A DNA stretch of 21,554 nt from Oscillospiraceae bacterium (GTDB taxonomy: Bacteria; Bacillota; Clostridia; Oscillospirales; Ruminococcaceae): positions 1 through 21,554 of the forward strand of contig JAFSHJ010000023.1 of assembly GCA_017440425.1 (NCBI GenBank). Reading direction: 5' to 3'. Under the pieces are notes generated by a model. That model did not search any database, was not told the origin of the DNA, and worked only from the letters and a program-made list of their open reading frames with translations. Positions 6,539-14,236 of the stretch are shown here, one piece after another; positions within the stretch are counted from its first letter, which is position 1, and the number at the start of each line of letters is the position of its first letter. The translations under genes and the position numbers were made by a program.

Positions 6539-7042
6539 TCAGAGCAGATAGCTGCTTGAGGAGAGCAGCGCAGGGAAATCCCATTGGCGCAGCGTCTCGT
6601 AGACGGCTATTGCAACGGAGTTGGAGAGGTTGAGACTGCGTGCATCGGATATCATTGGGATGCGGACACAGCTTTCAAGGTTTTTGTGGAGCAGCGCCTC
6701 GGGAAGTCCCGCATCCTCGCGTCCGAAAAACAGATAGCAGCTGTTGGAATAGCTGACGTCGGTATAGCGCTTGGGTGCTTTGGTGCTGAAAAAGTGATAT
6801 TCGCCTTGGTTTTTTGCAAAAAAGTCATCCAAACCATCGTACCAGGTGATATCCAGCAGATACCAATAGTCAAGACCTGCCCGTTTCAGCTTGGTGTCGT
6901 CCACCACAAAGCCTGCGGGTCCCACAATGTGCAGCCTTGCGCCGGTCACAGCGCAGGTGCGTGCAATGTTGCCGGTGTTTTGGGGGATCTGCGGCTCAAC
7001 GAGCACGATGTTGAGGGTTTTGTTTTCAGAAATATCAGACAT
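6539..7042 (-). CDS. trmL: tRNA (cytidine/uridine-34 2'-O)-methyltransferase TrmL
   Basis: This 167-aa protein is a minimal SPOUT (trefoil-knot) methyltransferase of the usual TrmL length. It has all three SPOUT motifs: PQIPQNTGNIARTC (17-30), FFGREDAGLP (105-114) and IPMISDARSLNLSNSVAIAVYE-type knot sequence (128-149), with the N-terminal IVLVEP. The enzyme methylates the ribose of the wobble nucleotide of leucine tRNAs using S-adenosylmethionine. ATG 7042 (MSDISENK) is chosen over the upstream frame start because it lies 10 nt after the preceding stop and has AAAGGA just upstream. It lies in an apparent operon with a second SPOUT enzyme, rlmB, two genes upstream. Confidence 0.93.
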   Translation of the reverse strand: MSDISENKTLNIVLVEPQIPQNTGNIARTCAVTGARLHIVGPAGFVVDDTKLKRAGLDYWYLLDITWYDGLDDFFAKNQGEYHFFSTKAPKRYTDVSYSNSCYLFFGREDAGLPEALLHKNLESCVRIPMISDARSLNLSNSVAIAVYETLRQWDFPALLSSSSYLL

Positions 7043-7052
7043 AGTTTTTCCT

Positions 7053-9683
7053 TTATTTGAGGCGGAGCGTTCCGAAGAGGGTGACGATAACTGCCCAAAG
7101 CAGCTGATAGATGAGCACAAAGACGGAGCTCATGCTGGAGATGCCGCCGATGAATGCGAAGAAGGTGACGAGTGCGCAGCCGATGATCATTGCAACAAGC
7201 TGCAGGAACACGGCGGATGCGACCTTGCTCTTTACAGAGGCTGCGGCATCCAAAACAATGGCCTCGGAGAGGAGAGAGCCGGTGGTGGCAGCCTTTGCGG
7301 GCAGTTCCCGGCGGTCGTCGCAGAGATCGTCGAAATCATCCTGATATTTGGAGGAGACGATGCTGATCTTGTCTGCGGGGAAATCGAAGAGCTCAGAGAG
7401 CAGCTTTGCGGTGATGTTGGGGTCGGTAGAGCTGACAGCCAATGTAACTCCGCGGCGGCAAAGCAGCGAGAATGCCTCTTTGATCTCGGGAGAGGGCTTG
7501 TAGCTGAGGATGAACATAGCGGTGAGGTCGCCGGAGTTGGAGAGATAGATAACGTTCTGTCCAAGGCGGGTGTAGCTCTGTTCATATTCAAGGTCGGGAG
7601 TTTCAACGCCGTGGTGCTCCATCAGCATACGGTTGCCAATGAGCACACGCTTGGAATCCACCCATGCGGAAAGTCCCATGCCGTCTTCATAGACAAGGTT
7701 GTCAAACTTTTTGAGCATTGCGGTGTTGCCGGAGATAACCTTGTCGAAGATAAAGTTGAGGGTGTTCTTCACCTGGCAGATAACGCTTGCGGCATCCAGC
7801 AGGGCTTCGTCAACACGTCCTCTGGAGAAGGTTTTGATAGCGTGCAGCTCAATGTCATCAGCCTTGAAGAGCTCTGTGGCATCCACAAGGACCACATCGG
7901 TGTCTGCAACGTCCTCTGCGGCGGAATAACTGGAGATCATTGCGCCTTTTTTGAGCAGAGAGGAGCAGGTTGAGGAGAGGGGAAGGGTGGATGCGAGGGT
8001 TGAGGTGAAAGGTGCGCAGATGGCCATGAGGGCTGCAAAAACGGTGAAACCGAGGAAAATATCTTTGTTGATGAGGGAGATGACTGCGGCAACAAGCAGA
8101 GAGACGATGACCGCAATGGGTGCGGCGATGCGGAAGATGCTGTCGGAGAAATCGTCATCGTAGGAGAGATCGAGGAAGTTGGAAAAATGCTTTGCGGAAG
8201 AGGTTGCGGAAAGCTTTCCGTTGGTGCCTTTGTAGCTGCCGGTCAGGCGCTTGCAGAGGTCAATGTCATCCACAAGGTTAAGTGCGGGCTTCACGCCTTC
8301 TTTGGAGATGTAGCCGAAGTTATCGGAGATGCGTTTGAGCATAAACAGCTTGCCCACGGTGTTGAGCACAAGTGCGAGAGCGGGCAGCCAGAAATAGATG
8401 TTTGCGGGGAGAACGGTGATCCTGTCGGCAAGCACCACCATAAGCAGAGCATGGATGAGGGAGGCGATGAGTGACACCGCAACCAGCGAATCGTTGTTGG
8501 CTTTCAGCTTAAACAGCGCAAGCAGACCGCCGCCGACGGGCACGTGGCAGACGAGAACGGCAATGCACAGCAGCCAAATGTTGGTGATATAGAAGATGAC
8601 GTTGGTGCCGTCACCGAAAGCAAATGTCTCGGGGAGGGAGAGAATGCCGAATGCATTGAGGGACATGAACACAAGCGCCGCAAAAATAAGGGCGGTGGCG
8701 GAAAGACGTAGGATAAGGGAAACCTTCTGGCGCTTAAAATCTTTAAGCAGACTCTCCAGCTGGTCGGGAGAGGTGTATTCGGTAATATCCCCGCTGTTTG
8801 CCTTTTCGCGTTTGGCATCTTCCTCAAAACGGGTCCTTGCACGGGTGGTGGAGGGAGTTTCCGCAACGGGAGGAACAGCGGTCTCTTTGGGTGTGTCGTG
8901 CTTGGGAATAACGACGGAATCGTGGATGCGGGTGGTGTCGGGGTCGGGGGAGCTGTTTATCTCGTCGTCGTTTTCAATGGCAAAGCTGTTCACCTTGAAG
9001 GAACGCTGACGCTTGAGCTCCTCGTAGTTGGTGGCAAGAACCTCTTCCTTTTCTGCGGGGTGTGCAGCGGAATAAACCTTTACCTCCTCCTCGGGAGAGG
9101 GTTCTTCCGTTTTAGCTTCGGTTTTGAGGTGGAGAGGAGCGGAATCGTCGTCATCCACAACGGAGAAGGTTCCTGCGCGGAAAGGCTGAGGTTCGGCAGG
9201 CTTTTTGCTCTTTTTAAAGCCTTTCACCTCCGGCTCTTTGGGACGGAAAAAGTCCTGCAGGGTGTCATCTATCTGTATGCGGCGGTTAGCCATAGGCTCG
9301 TCGCGGTAATCGTCGGTGTAGGTGGGCATGGGAGCAGCTCTGTGTGCCGCACGCTCTGTGAGAGAGGGTCCCACGTCACGGCGCACCGGCTGTGCGGCAG
9401 GTGTTTCAACACGGGCAGGCTCAGGTTTGGGCTCAGGTTTGGGTTTGGGCTCCGGTTTGGGCTGGGGCTTAGGCTGCGGCTCGGGCTCAGGCTCCGCAAC
9501 GGTGAATTTGGGCGCTGCGGCTTTTTCGGGAGCAGCGGCAGCACGCTTGGGAACGTAATCCTCGCCCGAAGAGTAGGAGGGTTTGGGATAAGCTGAGGTC
9601 TCGGCGGACTCAGCGGAAAGTCTGGCGCTCTTTTTGCGCTTTATTTCGTTCAGAATATCGTCTACATTATATTTATTATCCAT
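7053..9683 (-). CDS. Degenerate P-type ATPase-like membrane protein with long disordered N-terminus
   Basis: The protein is 876 aa. Residues 1-320 are low-complexity, charged and without membrane segments. They start with VDDILNEIKRKK and include a Pro/Glu/Lys/Gln tract at about 61-90. From about 321 there are several membrane helices, then I-C556-A-P558, a cytosolic stretch of about 230 aa, and two final helices (about 825-872). The architecture follows heavy-metal P-type ATPases. D601 in VLVDATELF lies 43 residues after P558, the same spacing as between the CPx proline and the phosphorylated Asp in CopA and KdpB. An N-domain-like DGMGLSAWVDSKRVLIGNR (667-685) and a P-domain-like SSTDPNITAKLLSELF (D754) follow. 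However, DKTGT is replaced by DATEL, TGDN by STDPN, GDGxND is absent, and no real TGES actuator domain is seen. I infer an ATPase relative that has lost catalysis. It lies between rlmB and trmL, 10 nt before the latter. Confidence 0.8.
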   Translation of the reverse strand: MDNKYNVDDILNEIKRKKSARLSAESAETSAYPKPSYSSGEDYVPKRAAAAPEKAAAPKFTVAEPEPEPQPKPQPKPEPKPKPEPKPEPARVETPAAQPVRRDVGPSLTERAAHRAAPMPTYTDDYRDEPMANRRIQIDDTLQDFFRPKEPEVKGFKKSKKPAEPQPFRAGTFSVVDDDDSAPLHLKTEAKTEEPSPEEEVKVYSAAHPAEKEEVLATNYEELKRQRSFKVNSFAIENDDEINSSPDPDTTRIHDSVVIPKHDTPKETAVPPVAETPSTTRARTRFEEDAKREKANSGDITEYTSPDQLESLLKDFKRQKVSLILRLSATALIFAALVFMSLNAFGILSLPETFAFGDGTNVIFYITNIWLLCIAVLVCHVPVGGGLLALFKLKANNDSLVAVSLIASLIHALLMVVLADRITVLPANIYFWLPALALVLNTVGKLFMLKRISDNFGYISKEGVKPALNLVDDIDLCKRLTGSYKGTNGKLSATSSAKHFSNFLDLSYDDDFSDSIFRIAAPIAVIVSLLVAAVISLINKDIFLGFTVFAALMAICAPFTSTLASTLPLSSTCSSLLKKGAMISSYSAAEDVADTDVVLVDATELFKADDIELHAIKTFSRGRVDEALLDAASVICQVKNTLNFIFDKVISGNTAMLKKFDNLVYEDGMGLSAWVDSKRVLIGNRMLMEHHGVETPDLEYEQSYTRLGQNVIYLSNSGDLTAMFILSYKPSPEIKEAFSLLCRRGVTLAVSSTDPNITAKLLSELFDFPADKISIVSSKYQDDFDDLCDDRRELPAKAATTGSLLSEAIVLDAAASVKSKVASAVFLQLVAMIIGCALVTFFAFIGGISSMSSVFVLIYQLLWAVIVTLFGTLRLK

Positions 9684-9740
9684 ATTCAGACACGCTCCGT
9701 TCTCGGATTGTTTGTGGTGGATGCTTTCGGATGTTGCGGT

Positions 9741-10505
9741 TTATTTTGCGGCCTTCAGCTTGCGCTGGCGGGCAGCCTCATACATGATTATTCCTGCGGC
9801 AACGGATGCGTTGAGAGAGTTGACGCTGCCATACATGGGGAGGGAGACCACCGCATCGCAGTTATCCTTGACAAGTCTGCCAACACCGCGGCCCTCGGAG
9901 CCAACGATTATTCCGACACCGCCGGAGTAATCCGCAAGGTTCCAGTCGGTGCCGCCCGCATCGGCGACAAACAGCCAAAGTCCCTGCTTTTTCAAGGTCT
10001 CCATTGTCTGCACAAGGTTTGCAACACGCACAATGGGAATGTGCTCCACCGCACCTGCGGAAGCCTTGCAGACGGCGGGGGTGAGTCCTGCGCTTCTGCG
10101 CTTGGGAACGATGACGCCGTGGGCACCGCAGGCCTCTGCGGAACGGATTATCGCGCCCAGATTGTGGGGGTCTTCTATCTCATCGCAGATGATGACAAAG
10201 GGGGATTCGTTCTTGCTTTCCGCAAGGGCAAACACGTCGGCGAGCTCGCTGTAGCGGAAGGCTGCGGCAACTGCCACAACGCCCTGGTGAGCCTCGGTGC
10301 CGCTGAGTTCACGGAGCTTTTCTGCACGGGTCTCCTTAACGGGGACACCGCGGGAACGGGCAACGGCAATAATTTTAAGTGCGCTTCCCGTGGGCTGAGA
10401 GCCGATGTAAAGGGTCTCAAGCTCTCTTCCTGCGTTGAGAGCCTCCATAACGGGATTGCGCCCGTATATAATTTCACTTTTTAGGTTTTCGTCCCGTTCA
10501 GGCAT
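9741..10505 (-). CDS. rlmB: 23S rRNA (guanosine-2251 2'-O)-methyltransferase RlmB
   Basis: This 254-aa SpoU-class SPOUT methyltransferase has an N-terminal substrate-binding domain (about 10-85: IIYGRNPVMEAL and EAHQGVVAVAA) and a C-terminal knot domain. The SpoU motifs are D112-P-H-N-L-G-A-I-I-R-S-A (motif 1), V201-G-S-E-G-R-G-V (motif 2) and LPMYGSVNSLNASVAAGI (222-240, motif 3). It methylates a guanosine in the peptidyl-transferase region of 23S rRNA; TrmH-type tRNA activity is less likely given the N-terminal domain. ATG 10505 has GGAG about 8-9 nt upstream; the ATG at 10526 lacks one. Here it is first in an operon with the ATPase-like protein and trmL. Confidence 0.92.
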   Translation of the reverse strand: MPERDENLKSEIIYGRNPVMEALNAGRELETLYIGSQPTGSALKIIAVARSRGVPVKETRAEKLRELSGTEAHQGVVAVAAAFRYSELADVFALAESKNESPFVIICDEIEDPHNLGAIIRSAEACGAHGVIVPKRRSAGLTPAVCKASAGAVEHIPIVRVANLVQTMETLKKQGLWLFVADAGGTDWNLADYSGGVGIIVGSEGRGVGRLVKDNCDAVVSLPMYGSVNSLNASVAAGIIMYEAARQRKLKAAK

Positions 10506-10552
10506 AACAAAATCTCCAAAATACATAACTAATCTATTTTATAATTAATTTT

Positions 10553-10581
10553 ATTATATCATACTTTGAGCAAAAAGAAAA
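10553..10581 (-). promoter_or_regulatory. Possible rlmB operon promoter
   Basis: On the minus strand a perfect TATAAT (10553-10558) is preceded, 17 nt away, by TTTTCT (10576-10581), a poor -35 box. The surrounding region is very AT-rich, so chance matches are possible. It would give a leader of about 40 nt. Confidence 0.4.
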
Positions 10582-10727
10582 TAGTGTAACATTTAATTTA
10601 CGATTATTTCTTATTTTACTTCAAAAAAATTGAAATAATGAAAAATAACTCCTCCAAAAGCTAATATTGTTAACATTTTTGCGTTAAAATAGAAGCATAG
10701 ACAGCGTGGCTGAAAGGATGAGCTTTT

Positions 10728-11852
10728 ATGAAAACCAAAAGAGTTTTTTTGATAGTATTGGATAGCTTTGGAATAGGCGGTGCCCCCGATGCGGAAAAAT
10801 ATTCCGATCTTGGCAGCAACACCCTTGCTGCGCTGGCACAGAGAGATTGGTTTTGCCCCAAAAACCTGGCAAAGCTCGGCCTGTTCAACATCGACACCGT
10901 GGATTGCAGGGCGAAAGAGTCTGCGCCGGCAGGTGCTTTCGGCAGAATGATAGAGGTCTCCGCAGGAAAGGATACCACCATCGGACACTGGGAGCTGGCA
11001 GGAATAGTCAGCGAACGACCGCTGCCCACCTATCCCGACGGTTTTCCGCAGGAGCTGATAGAGGAATACGAGCGCAGGATAGGAAGAGGGGTGCTGTGCA
11101 ACAAACCCTATTCCGGCACCGAGGTCATCCACGATTACGGCAGAGAGCAGATAGAAAGCGGCAAAATGATAGTCTACACCTCTGCGGACAGCGTTTTTCA
11201 GATAGCTGCGCACGAAAAATATATCGGACTTGAGGAGCTCTACCGCTGCTGCAAGATCGCCCGTGAGATGCTTGTGGGCGAGCACGGCGTGGGCAGAGTT
11301 ATCGCAAGACCCTATGTGGGAGAATATCCCGAATACACCCGCACCTCAAACCGCCATGACTATTCCCTCGTTCCCCCTGCAGAGACAATGCTGGACGTTT
11401 TGCAGCAGGCGGGAAAGGATGTCATCTCCGTGGGCAAGATAGTGGATATCTTTGCAGGCAAAGGCATCACCGAAAGCAACCCCATCAAGGGCAATGCGGA
11501 CGGAATGGCAAAGACGGTGCTGATGGCAGAGAGGGATTTCAACGGACTTTGCTTCATCAATCTGGTGGATTTCGATTCGGTTTACGGACACAGAAACGAC
11601 GTTGAGGGCTACGCCAAAGCCATAATGGAGTTTGACGGCTGGCTGGAGAGCTTTTTGCCAAAGCTTAAAGAGGACGACCTGCTGATAATCACCGCAGACC
11701 ACGGCTGCGACCCCTCCACCGAAAGCACCGACCACTCCCGAGAGAGCGTGCCCCTGCTGCTTTACGGCAACGGTGTGGAGGCAGGCAAAAACCTTGGCAC
11801 GCTGAACGGCTTTTTCAACGTGGCAAACATTGTTAAAGAGGCTCTCTTATAA
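10728..11852 (+). CDS. deoB: Phosphopentomutase
   Basis: This 374-aa alkaline-phosphatase-superfamily enzyme interconverts (deoxy)ribose 1-phosphate and 5-phosphate, feeding nucleoside sugars into the pentose phosphate pathway. The N-terminus FLIVLDSFGIGGAPDA carries the first metal ligand (D12). GKDTTIGHWE contains the phospho-accepting Thr. Late metal ligands are in TADHGCDPST (D324-H325) and in TDHSRE. Length is slightly below the usual 385-395. ATG 10728 has AAAGGATG about 9 nt upstream. It is a single-gene unit here, without the usual pdp/deoD/deoC neighbours; the nearest functionally linked gene is the nucleoside hydrolase beyond rnpB on the other strand. I found no convincing promoter in the 222 nt between it and rlmB. 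Confidence 0.95.
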   Translation: MKTKRVFLIVLDSFGIGGAPDAEKYSDLGSNTLAALAQRDWFCPKNLAKLGLFNIDTVDCRAKESAPAGAFGRMIEVSAGKDTTIGHWELAGIVSERPLPTYPDGFPQELIEEYERRIGRGVLCNKPYSGTEVIHDYGREQIESGKMIVYTSADSVFQIAAHEKYIGLEELYRCCKIAREMLVGEHGVGRVIARPYVGEYPEYTRTSNRHDYSLVPPAETMLDVLQQAGKDVISVGKIVDIFAGKGITESNPIKGNADGMAKTVLMAERDFNGLCFINLVDFDSVYGHRNDVEGYAKAIMEFDGWLESFLPKLKEDDLLIITADHGCDPSTESTDHSRESVPLLLYGNGVEAGKNLGTLNGFFNVANIVKEALL

Positions 11853-11862
11853 AATTCAACAC

Positions 11863-11922
11863 AAAATAAAAAGCAGGAACATCATCGCTATCGGAGAGAT
11901 AGGATGGGTTCCTGTTCTTTAT
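11863..11922. terminator. Bidirectional terminator shared by deoB and rnpB
   Basis: CAGGAAC (11874-11880) pairs with GTTCCTG (11908-11914). The interior also pairs in part (CATC/GATG and CTATC/GATAG-type steps), giving a long imperfect hairpin. On the minus strand it is followed by CTTTTTATTTTG (11873 downward), on the plus strand by TTCTTTATT. Confidence 0.8.
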
Positions 11923-11923
11923 T

Positions 11924-12257
11924 GCGACCAGACAATAAGCCGAGTTCTGTATTTGACGACAATCTATCTATCCCAGTCGTTGCCGAATGGGTAAAGCCAT
12001 ACTTTCGGAAGACGCCGGGCAAGCGTATCCTTCCAGTCGATGTTGCTCCGGATAGGGTTTACAGGGCCGCACAGTCTCCTGTACGCCGGTGAGCTCTTAC
12101 CTCGCCTTTCCACCCTTACCGCAAAATGCGGCGGTATATCTCTGTTGCACTTTCCCTAGGGTCACCCCCGGCTGCCGTTAGCAGTTATCCTGCCCTGTGG
12201 AGCTCGGACTTTCCTCGTGCACGGTCTCCCGCACCCGCTGCCGTCTCGTCTGCTCGC
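11924..12257 (-). ncRNA. rnpB: RNase P RNA, class A
   Basis: This is the catalytic RNA that matures the 5' ends of tRNAs. On the minus strand the 5' half has the universal core GAGGAAAGUCCGAGCUCC (12199-12216) followed by ACAGGGCAG, and the 3' half has ACAGAACUCGGCUUA (11936-11950), which closes the P4 long-range pairing. The ends pair as helix P1: GCGAGCAGAC (12248-12257) with GUCUGGUCGC (11924-11933), with one mismatch. The length of about 334 nt fits a class A molecule. AGGAAAGUGCAACAGAGA and GGUGGAAAGGCGAGGUAAGAGCUC-like P8-P12 sequence are also visible. It has its own near-consensus promoter and a downstream terminator. Small ORFs predicted across it are spurious. Confidence 0.96.
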
Positions 12258-12263
12258 AAAATA

Positions 12264-12292
12264 ATTTTATCACAGTTTTGTTTTTTGGTCAA
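12264..12292 (-). promoter_or_regulatory. rnpB promoter
   Basis: On the minus strand TTGACC (12287-12292), a 17-bp spacer and TAAAAT (12264-12269) are followed 6 nt later by the first base of helix P1 (12257). The transcription start therefore coincides with the mature 5' end. Confidence 0.88.
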
Positions 12293-12304
12293 GCAGAGAG
12301 GGGA

Positions 12305-13225
12305 TTATTCACCCAAAACTCTGAACAGGTCCTCAAACAGCGCATCGCGGTCGATACTGTAGACGTATTTGATAAAATGTTTTGTCTCATCAAAGGCATA
12401 TTGCTTGTCGTATTCGGGAATGGGTGCGTGGATAAGCTTGTCTCTCATAAAACGGGAGTTTTCGTTGAGCAGCCATGCAACGGCGGTAACGTCCCAGATA
12501 ACTCTCGTCCAGGGTTTGCCTGCGGCATAGGAGCTTGCCTCGGCAACGGTGTTTTGGCAGAGATAATCGGCAAGGGGGTTTTTGCCCTTGAGCCAATGCT
12601 CCAGCTCAAACTGAGAGGTGGCAAAGTGATCCACAATGCCAAGGCAGGGCAGCTGCACCAGCGGCACACCGCAGCCAAAAAGCACCCTTGCGCCTGCAAT
12701 ATCCTGGGTCATGTTGAACTCGCTTGCGGCACGGGGGATGTGGGTAGCGTGTCCGCCCAGCCAAACGATGACACAGTTTTCTTTAATGTTCGGGTTTTTC
12801 AAAATTGCGGAGGCCACGTTGGTTATGGCGCCGATGGCAACGATATAGAGCGGGTTTTCGGGAGAATACTCCTCTGCAAGCTTCGCCATAATATCTGCGG
12901 AAGGGGATTCCACGGGTGTGGTCTCATTGGGAAGATATGTCTCGGAACCCTTGTAGACGATGGAGCTCAGGTCTTCTCTTTCGGCAAGGGCAAGCAGCTT
13001 CAAAATTTCGTTATAGCTTTTCTCCATGCCTTCGGCAGGGGATGCGGCTTTGCTGTTTAAGAAGGGTGCGGCACAGATAGCTTTGATGTTGAATTTATCG
13101 GTATAACGGATCATATAGCTGATGGCAAACTGATCGTCGATCTCGTTGTAGGCGTCGGTGTCCAGAATTACGTCGATCCTGCCTGCGGGGGGTGTGAGAT
13201 TTTTAAAGAAAAGTTCCTGCTTCAT
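12305..13225 (-). CDS. Nucleoside hydrolase (inosine-uridine-preferring family)
   Basis: This 306-aa protein hydrolyses the N-glycosidic bond of ribonucleosides to ribose and free base. The calcium-binding N-terminal signature is present as D22-T-D-A-Y-N-E-I-D30-D31, two residues longer than the common DTDxxxDD. Other family marks are VAIGAITNVASAI (129-141; usual GPLTN), EFNMTQD (169-175) and the late W244-D245-V-T-A-V in place of HDPLA. No signal peptide is present, so it is cytoplasmic. ATG 13225 has TAGGAG about 8 nt upstream; the longer frame only adds AT-rich leader. It is divergent from an AraC-type regulator with 165 bp between, which suggests that regulator as its controller. Substrate preference is unknown. 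The variant motif may indicate a subfamily with a different specificity. Confidence 0.88.
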   Translation of the reverse strand: MKQELFFKNLTPPAGRIDVILDTDAYNEIDDQFAISYMIRYTDKFNIKAICAAPFLNSKAASPAEGMEKSYNEILKLLALAEREDLSSIVYKGSETYLPNETTPVESPSADIMAKLAEEYSPENPLYIVAIGAITNVASAILKNPNIKENCVIVWLGGHATHIPRAASEFNMTQDIAGARVLFGCGVPLVQLPCLGIVDHFATSQFELEHWLKGKNPLADYLCQNTVAEASSYAAGKPWTRVIWDVTAVAWLLNENSRFMRDKLIHAPIPEYDKQYAFDETKHFIKYVYSIDRDALFEDLFRVLGE

Positions 13226-13334
13226 AAAGCATCTCCTAACATTTATTAAGAAAAAGTATATTACAGCGCAGAGGGGGAAAATATAACACGGTCGCTTGAT
13301 TTTTATATTAATTGGCTTTTGTGCGGCAGAGGGA

Positions 13335-13363
13335 TTGAAATATCGGTTTGGCGGTTGTATAAT
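13335..13363 (+). promoter_or_regulatory. Promoter of the AraC-type regulator
   Basis: TTGAAA (13335-13340), 17-bp spacer, TATAAT (13358-13363). Transcription would start near 13370, about 20 nt before the GTG start, leaving just room for the GGAGGTG ribosome binding site. Confidence 0.8.
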
Positions 13364-13390
13364 TAGCAAAAGGCTTTTGGAGGTGAAAAC

Positions 13391-14122
13391 GTGCTGGATT
13401 TAAAACTGATCTCTATCTGGAAAGCCAAAAGAGAAAAGAAGACCTATATTGCAAAGCATTCACATAATTATCACGAATTGGTTTATTATGTCTGCGGCAA
13501 GGGCACCGCAAAGGTGGGAGACATGAGCTATAAATTCTCCGACGGCTGCTTTGCGCTGATCCCGCCGGACATTGACCACGAGGAGTGGCACAGCGAGGAT
13601 TGCGAGGTGTATTGCCTTGAGTTTTCGGGAATACCGAGGACGGCTCAAAGTCTCGGCAACCATTGCCCCAACATAAGCGAAAAATTCTTTGCAGAGCTGA
13701 TGAGCGAAGCCAAAAAGCAGGATTACGGCTACAAAGAGATCATCGGCGCAAAGCTGAACGAGCTGTGGACATATATTCTGCGAAGCGACAACAAAAATTC
13801 AAACGAAAAAAACTTTGAATATATCATCAACTATCTGCAGGAGAACTATCACGAAAAAATTGTACTCTCCGATTGTGCAAAACAGCTCAACCTGAGCTAC
13901 GATTATTTTCAGCACAAATTCAAATCCATCACCGGCTGTTCACCCCAGCAGTTTTTAATAAAACAGCGGCTCAAAGCCTCCAAAAAACTGCTTAAAGAGG
14001 GAGAACTGAACTGCACCGAAATAGCTTTCCGCTGCGGATTCTCCACATCGGCGCAGTATTCGGCGCTTTTCAAAAAGGAATACGGGAGCTCTCCGCTGCA
14101 ATATCAAAAAGAAAACAGATGA
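13391..14122 (+). CDS. AraC-family transcriptional regulator
   Basis: This 243-aa protein has the two-domain AraC layout. The N-terminal cupin-like sensor (about 1-100) has HSHNYHELVYYVCGKG (23-38) and a second His cluster near DIDHEEWH (about 60-67), as in sugar or metabolite sensors of this type. The C-terminal double helix-turn-helix (about 145-243) has LSDCAKQLNLSYDYFQHKFK for the first unit and TEIAFRCGFSTSAQYSALFKK followed by SPLQY for the second. The start is GTG 13391, with GGAGGTG 5 nt upstream. It is divergent from the nucleoside hydrolase and probably controls it, by inference from arrangement. The ligand is unknown. Confidence 0.92.
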   Translation: MLDLKLISIWKAKREKKTYIAKHSHNYHELVYYVCGKGTAKVGDMSYKFSDGCFALIPPDIDHEEWHSEDCEVYCLEFSGIPRTAQSLGNHCPNISEKFFAELMSEAKKQDYGYKEIIGAKLNELWTYILRSDNKNSNEKNFEYIINYLQENYHEKIVLSDCAKQLNLSYDYFQHKFKSITGCSPQQFLIKQRLKASKKLLKEGELNCTEIAFRCGFSTSAQYSALFKKEYGSSPLQYQKENR

Positions 14123-14161
14123 GACAGACCAAGGGGAATGCCGCATAAAGGCAAAAACTGT

Positions 14162-14200
14162 TTCAGCCCATCGGCTTTTGTTGATGGGCTGAATTTTTTT
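14162..14200 (+). terminator. Intrinsic terminator of the AraC-type gene
   Basis: TTCAGCCCATC (14162-14172) pairs with GATGGGCTGAA (14183-14193), with a 10-nt loop and seven T residues after (14194-14200). On the minus strand a T-run starts about 5 nt beyond the stem, so it may also serve the metallo-hydrolase operon. Confidence 0.93.
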
Positions 14201-14236
14201 GTGTTTTCTCATAAAGAGCCGTTTTTTAGGAGTTTG

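Noticed and set aside
9418..9500. A short tandem DNA repeat of about 80 bp (CAGGTTTGGGCT-like units), possibly a CRISPR or minisatellite
   Set aside because: It is the coding sequence of the Pro/Glu/Lys tract in the ATPase-like protein; there are no separate spacers.
11904..12362. Small plus-strand ORFs of 62-78 codons
   Set aside because: They lie on the complement of the RNase P RNA gene and have no ribosome binding sites.
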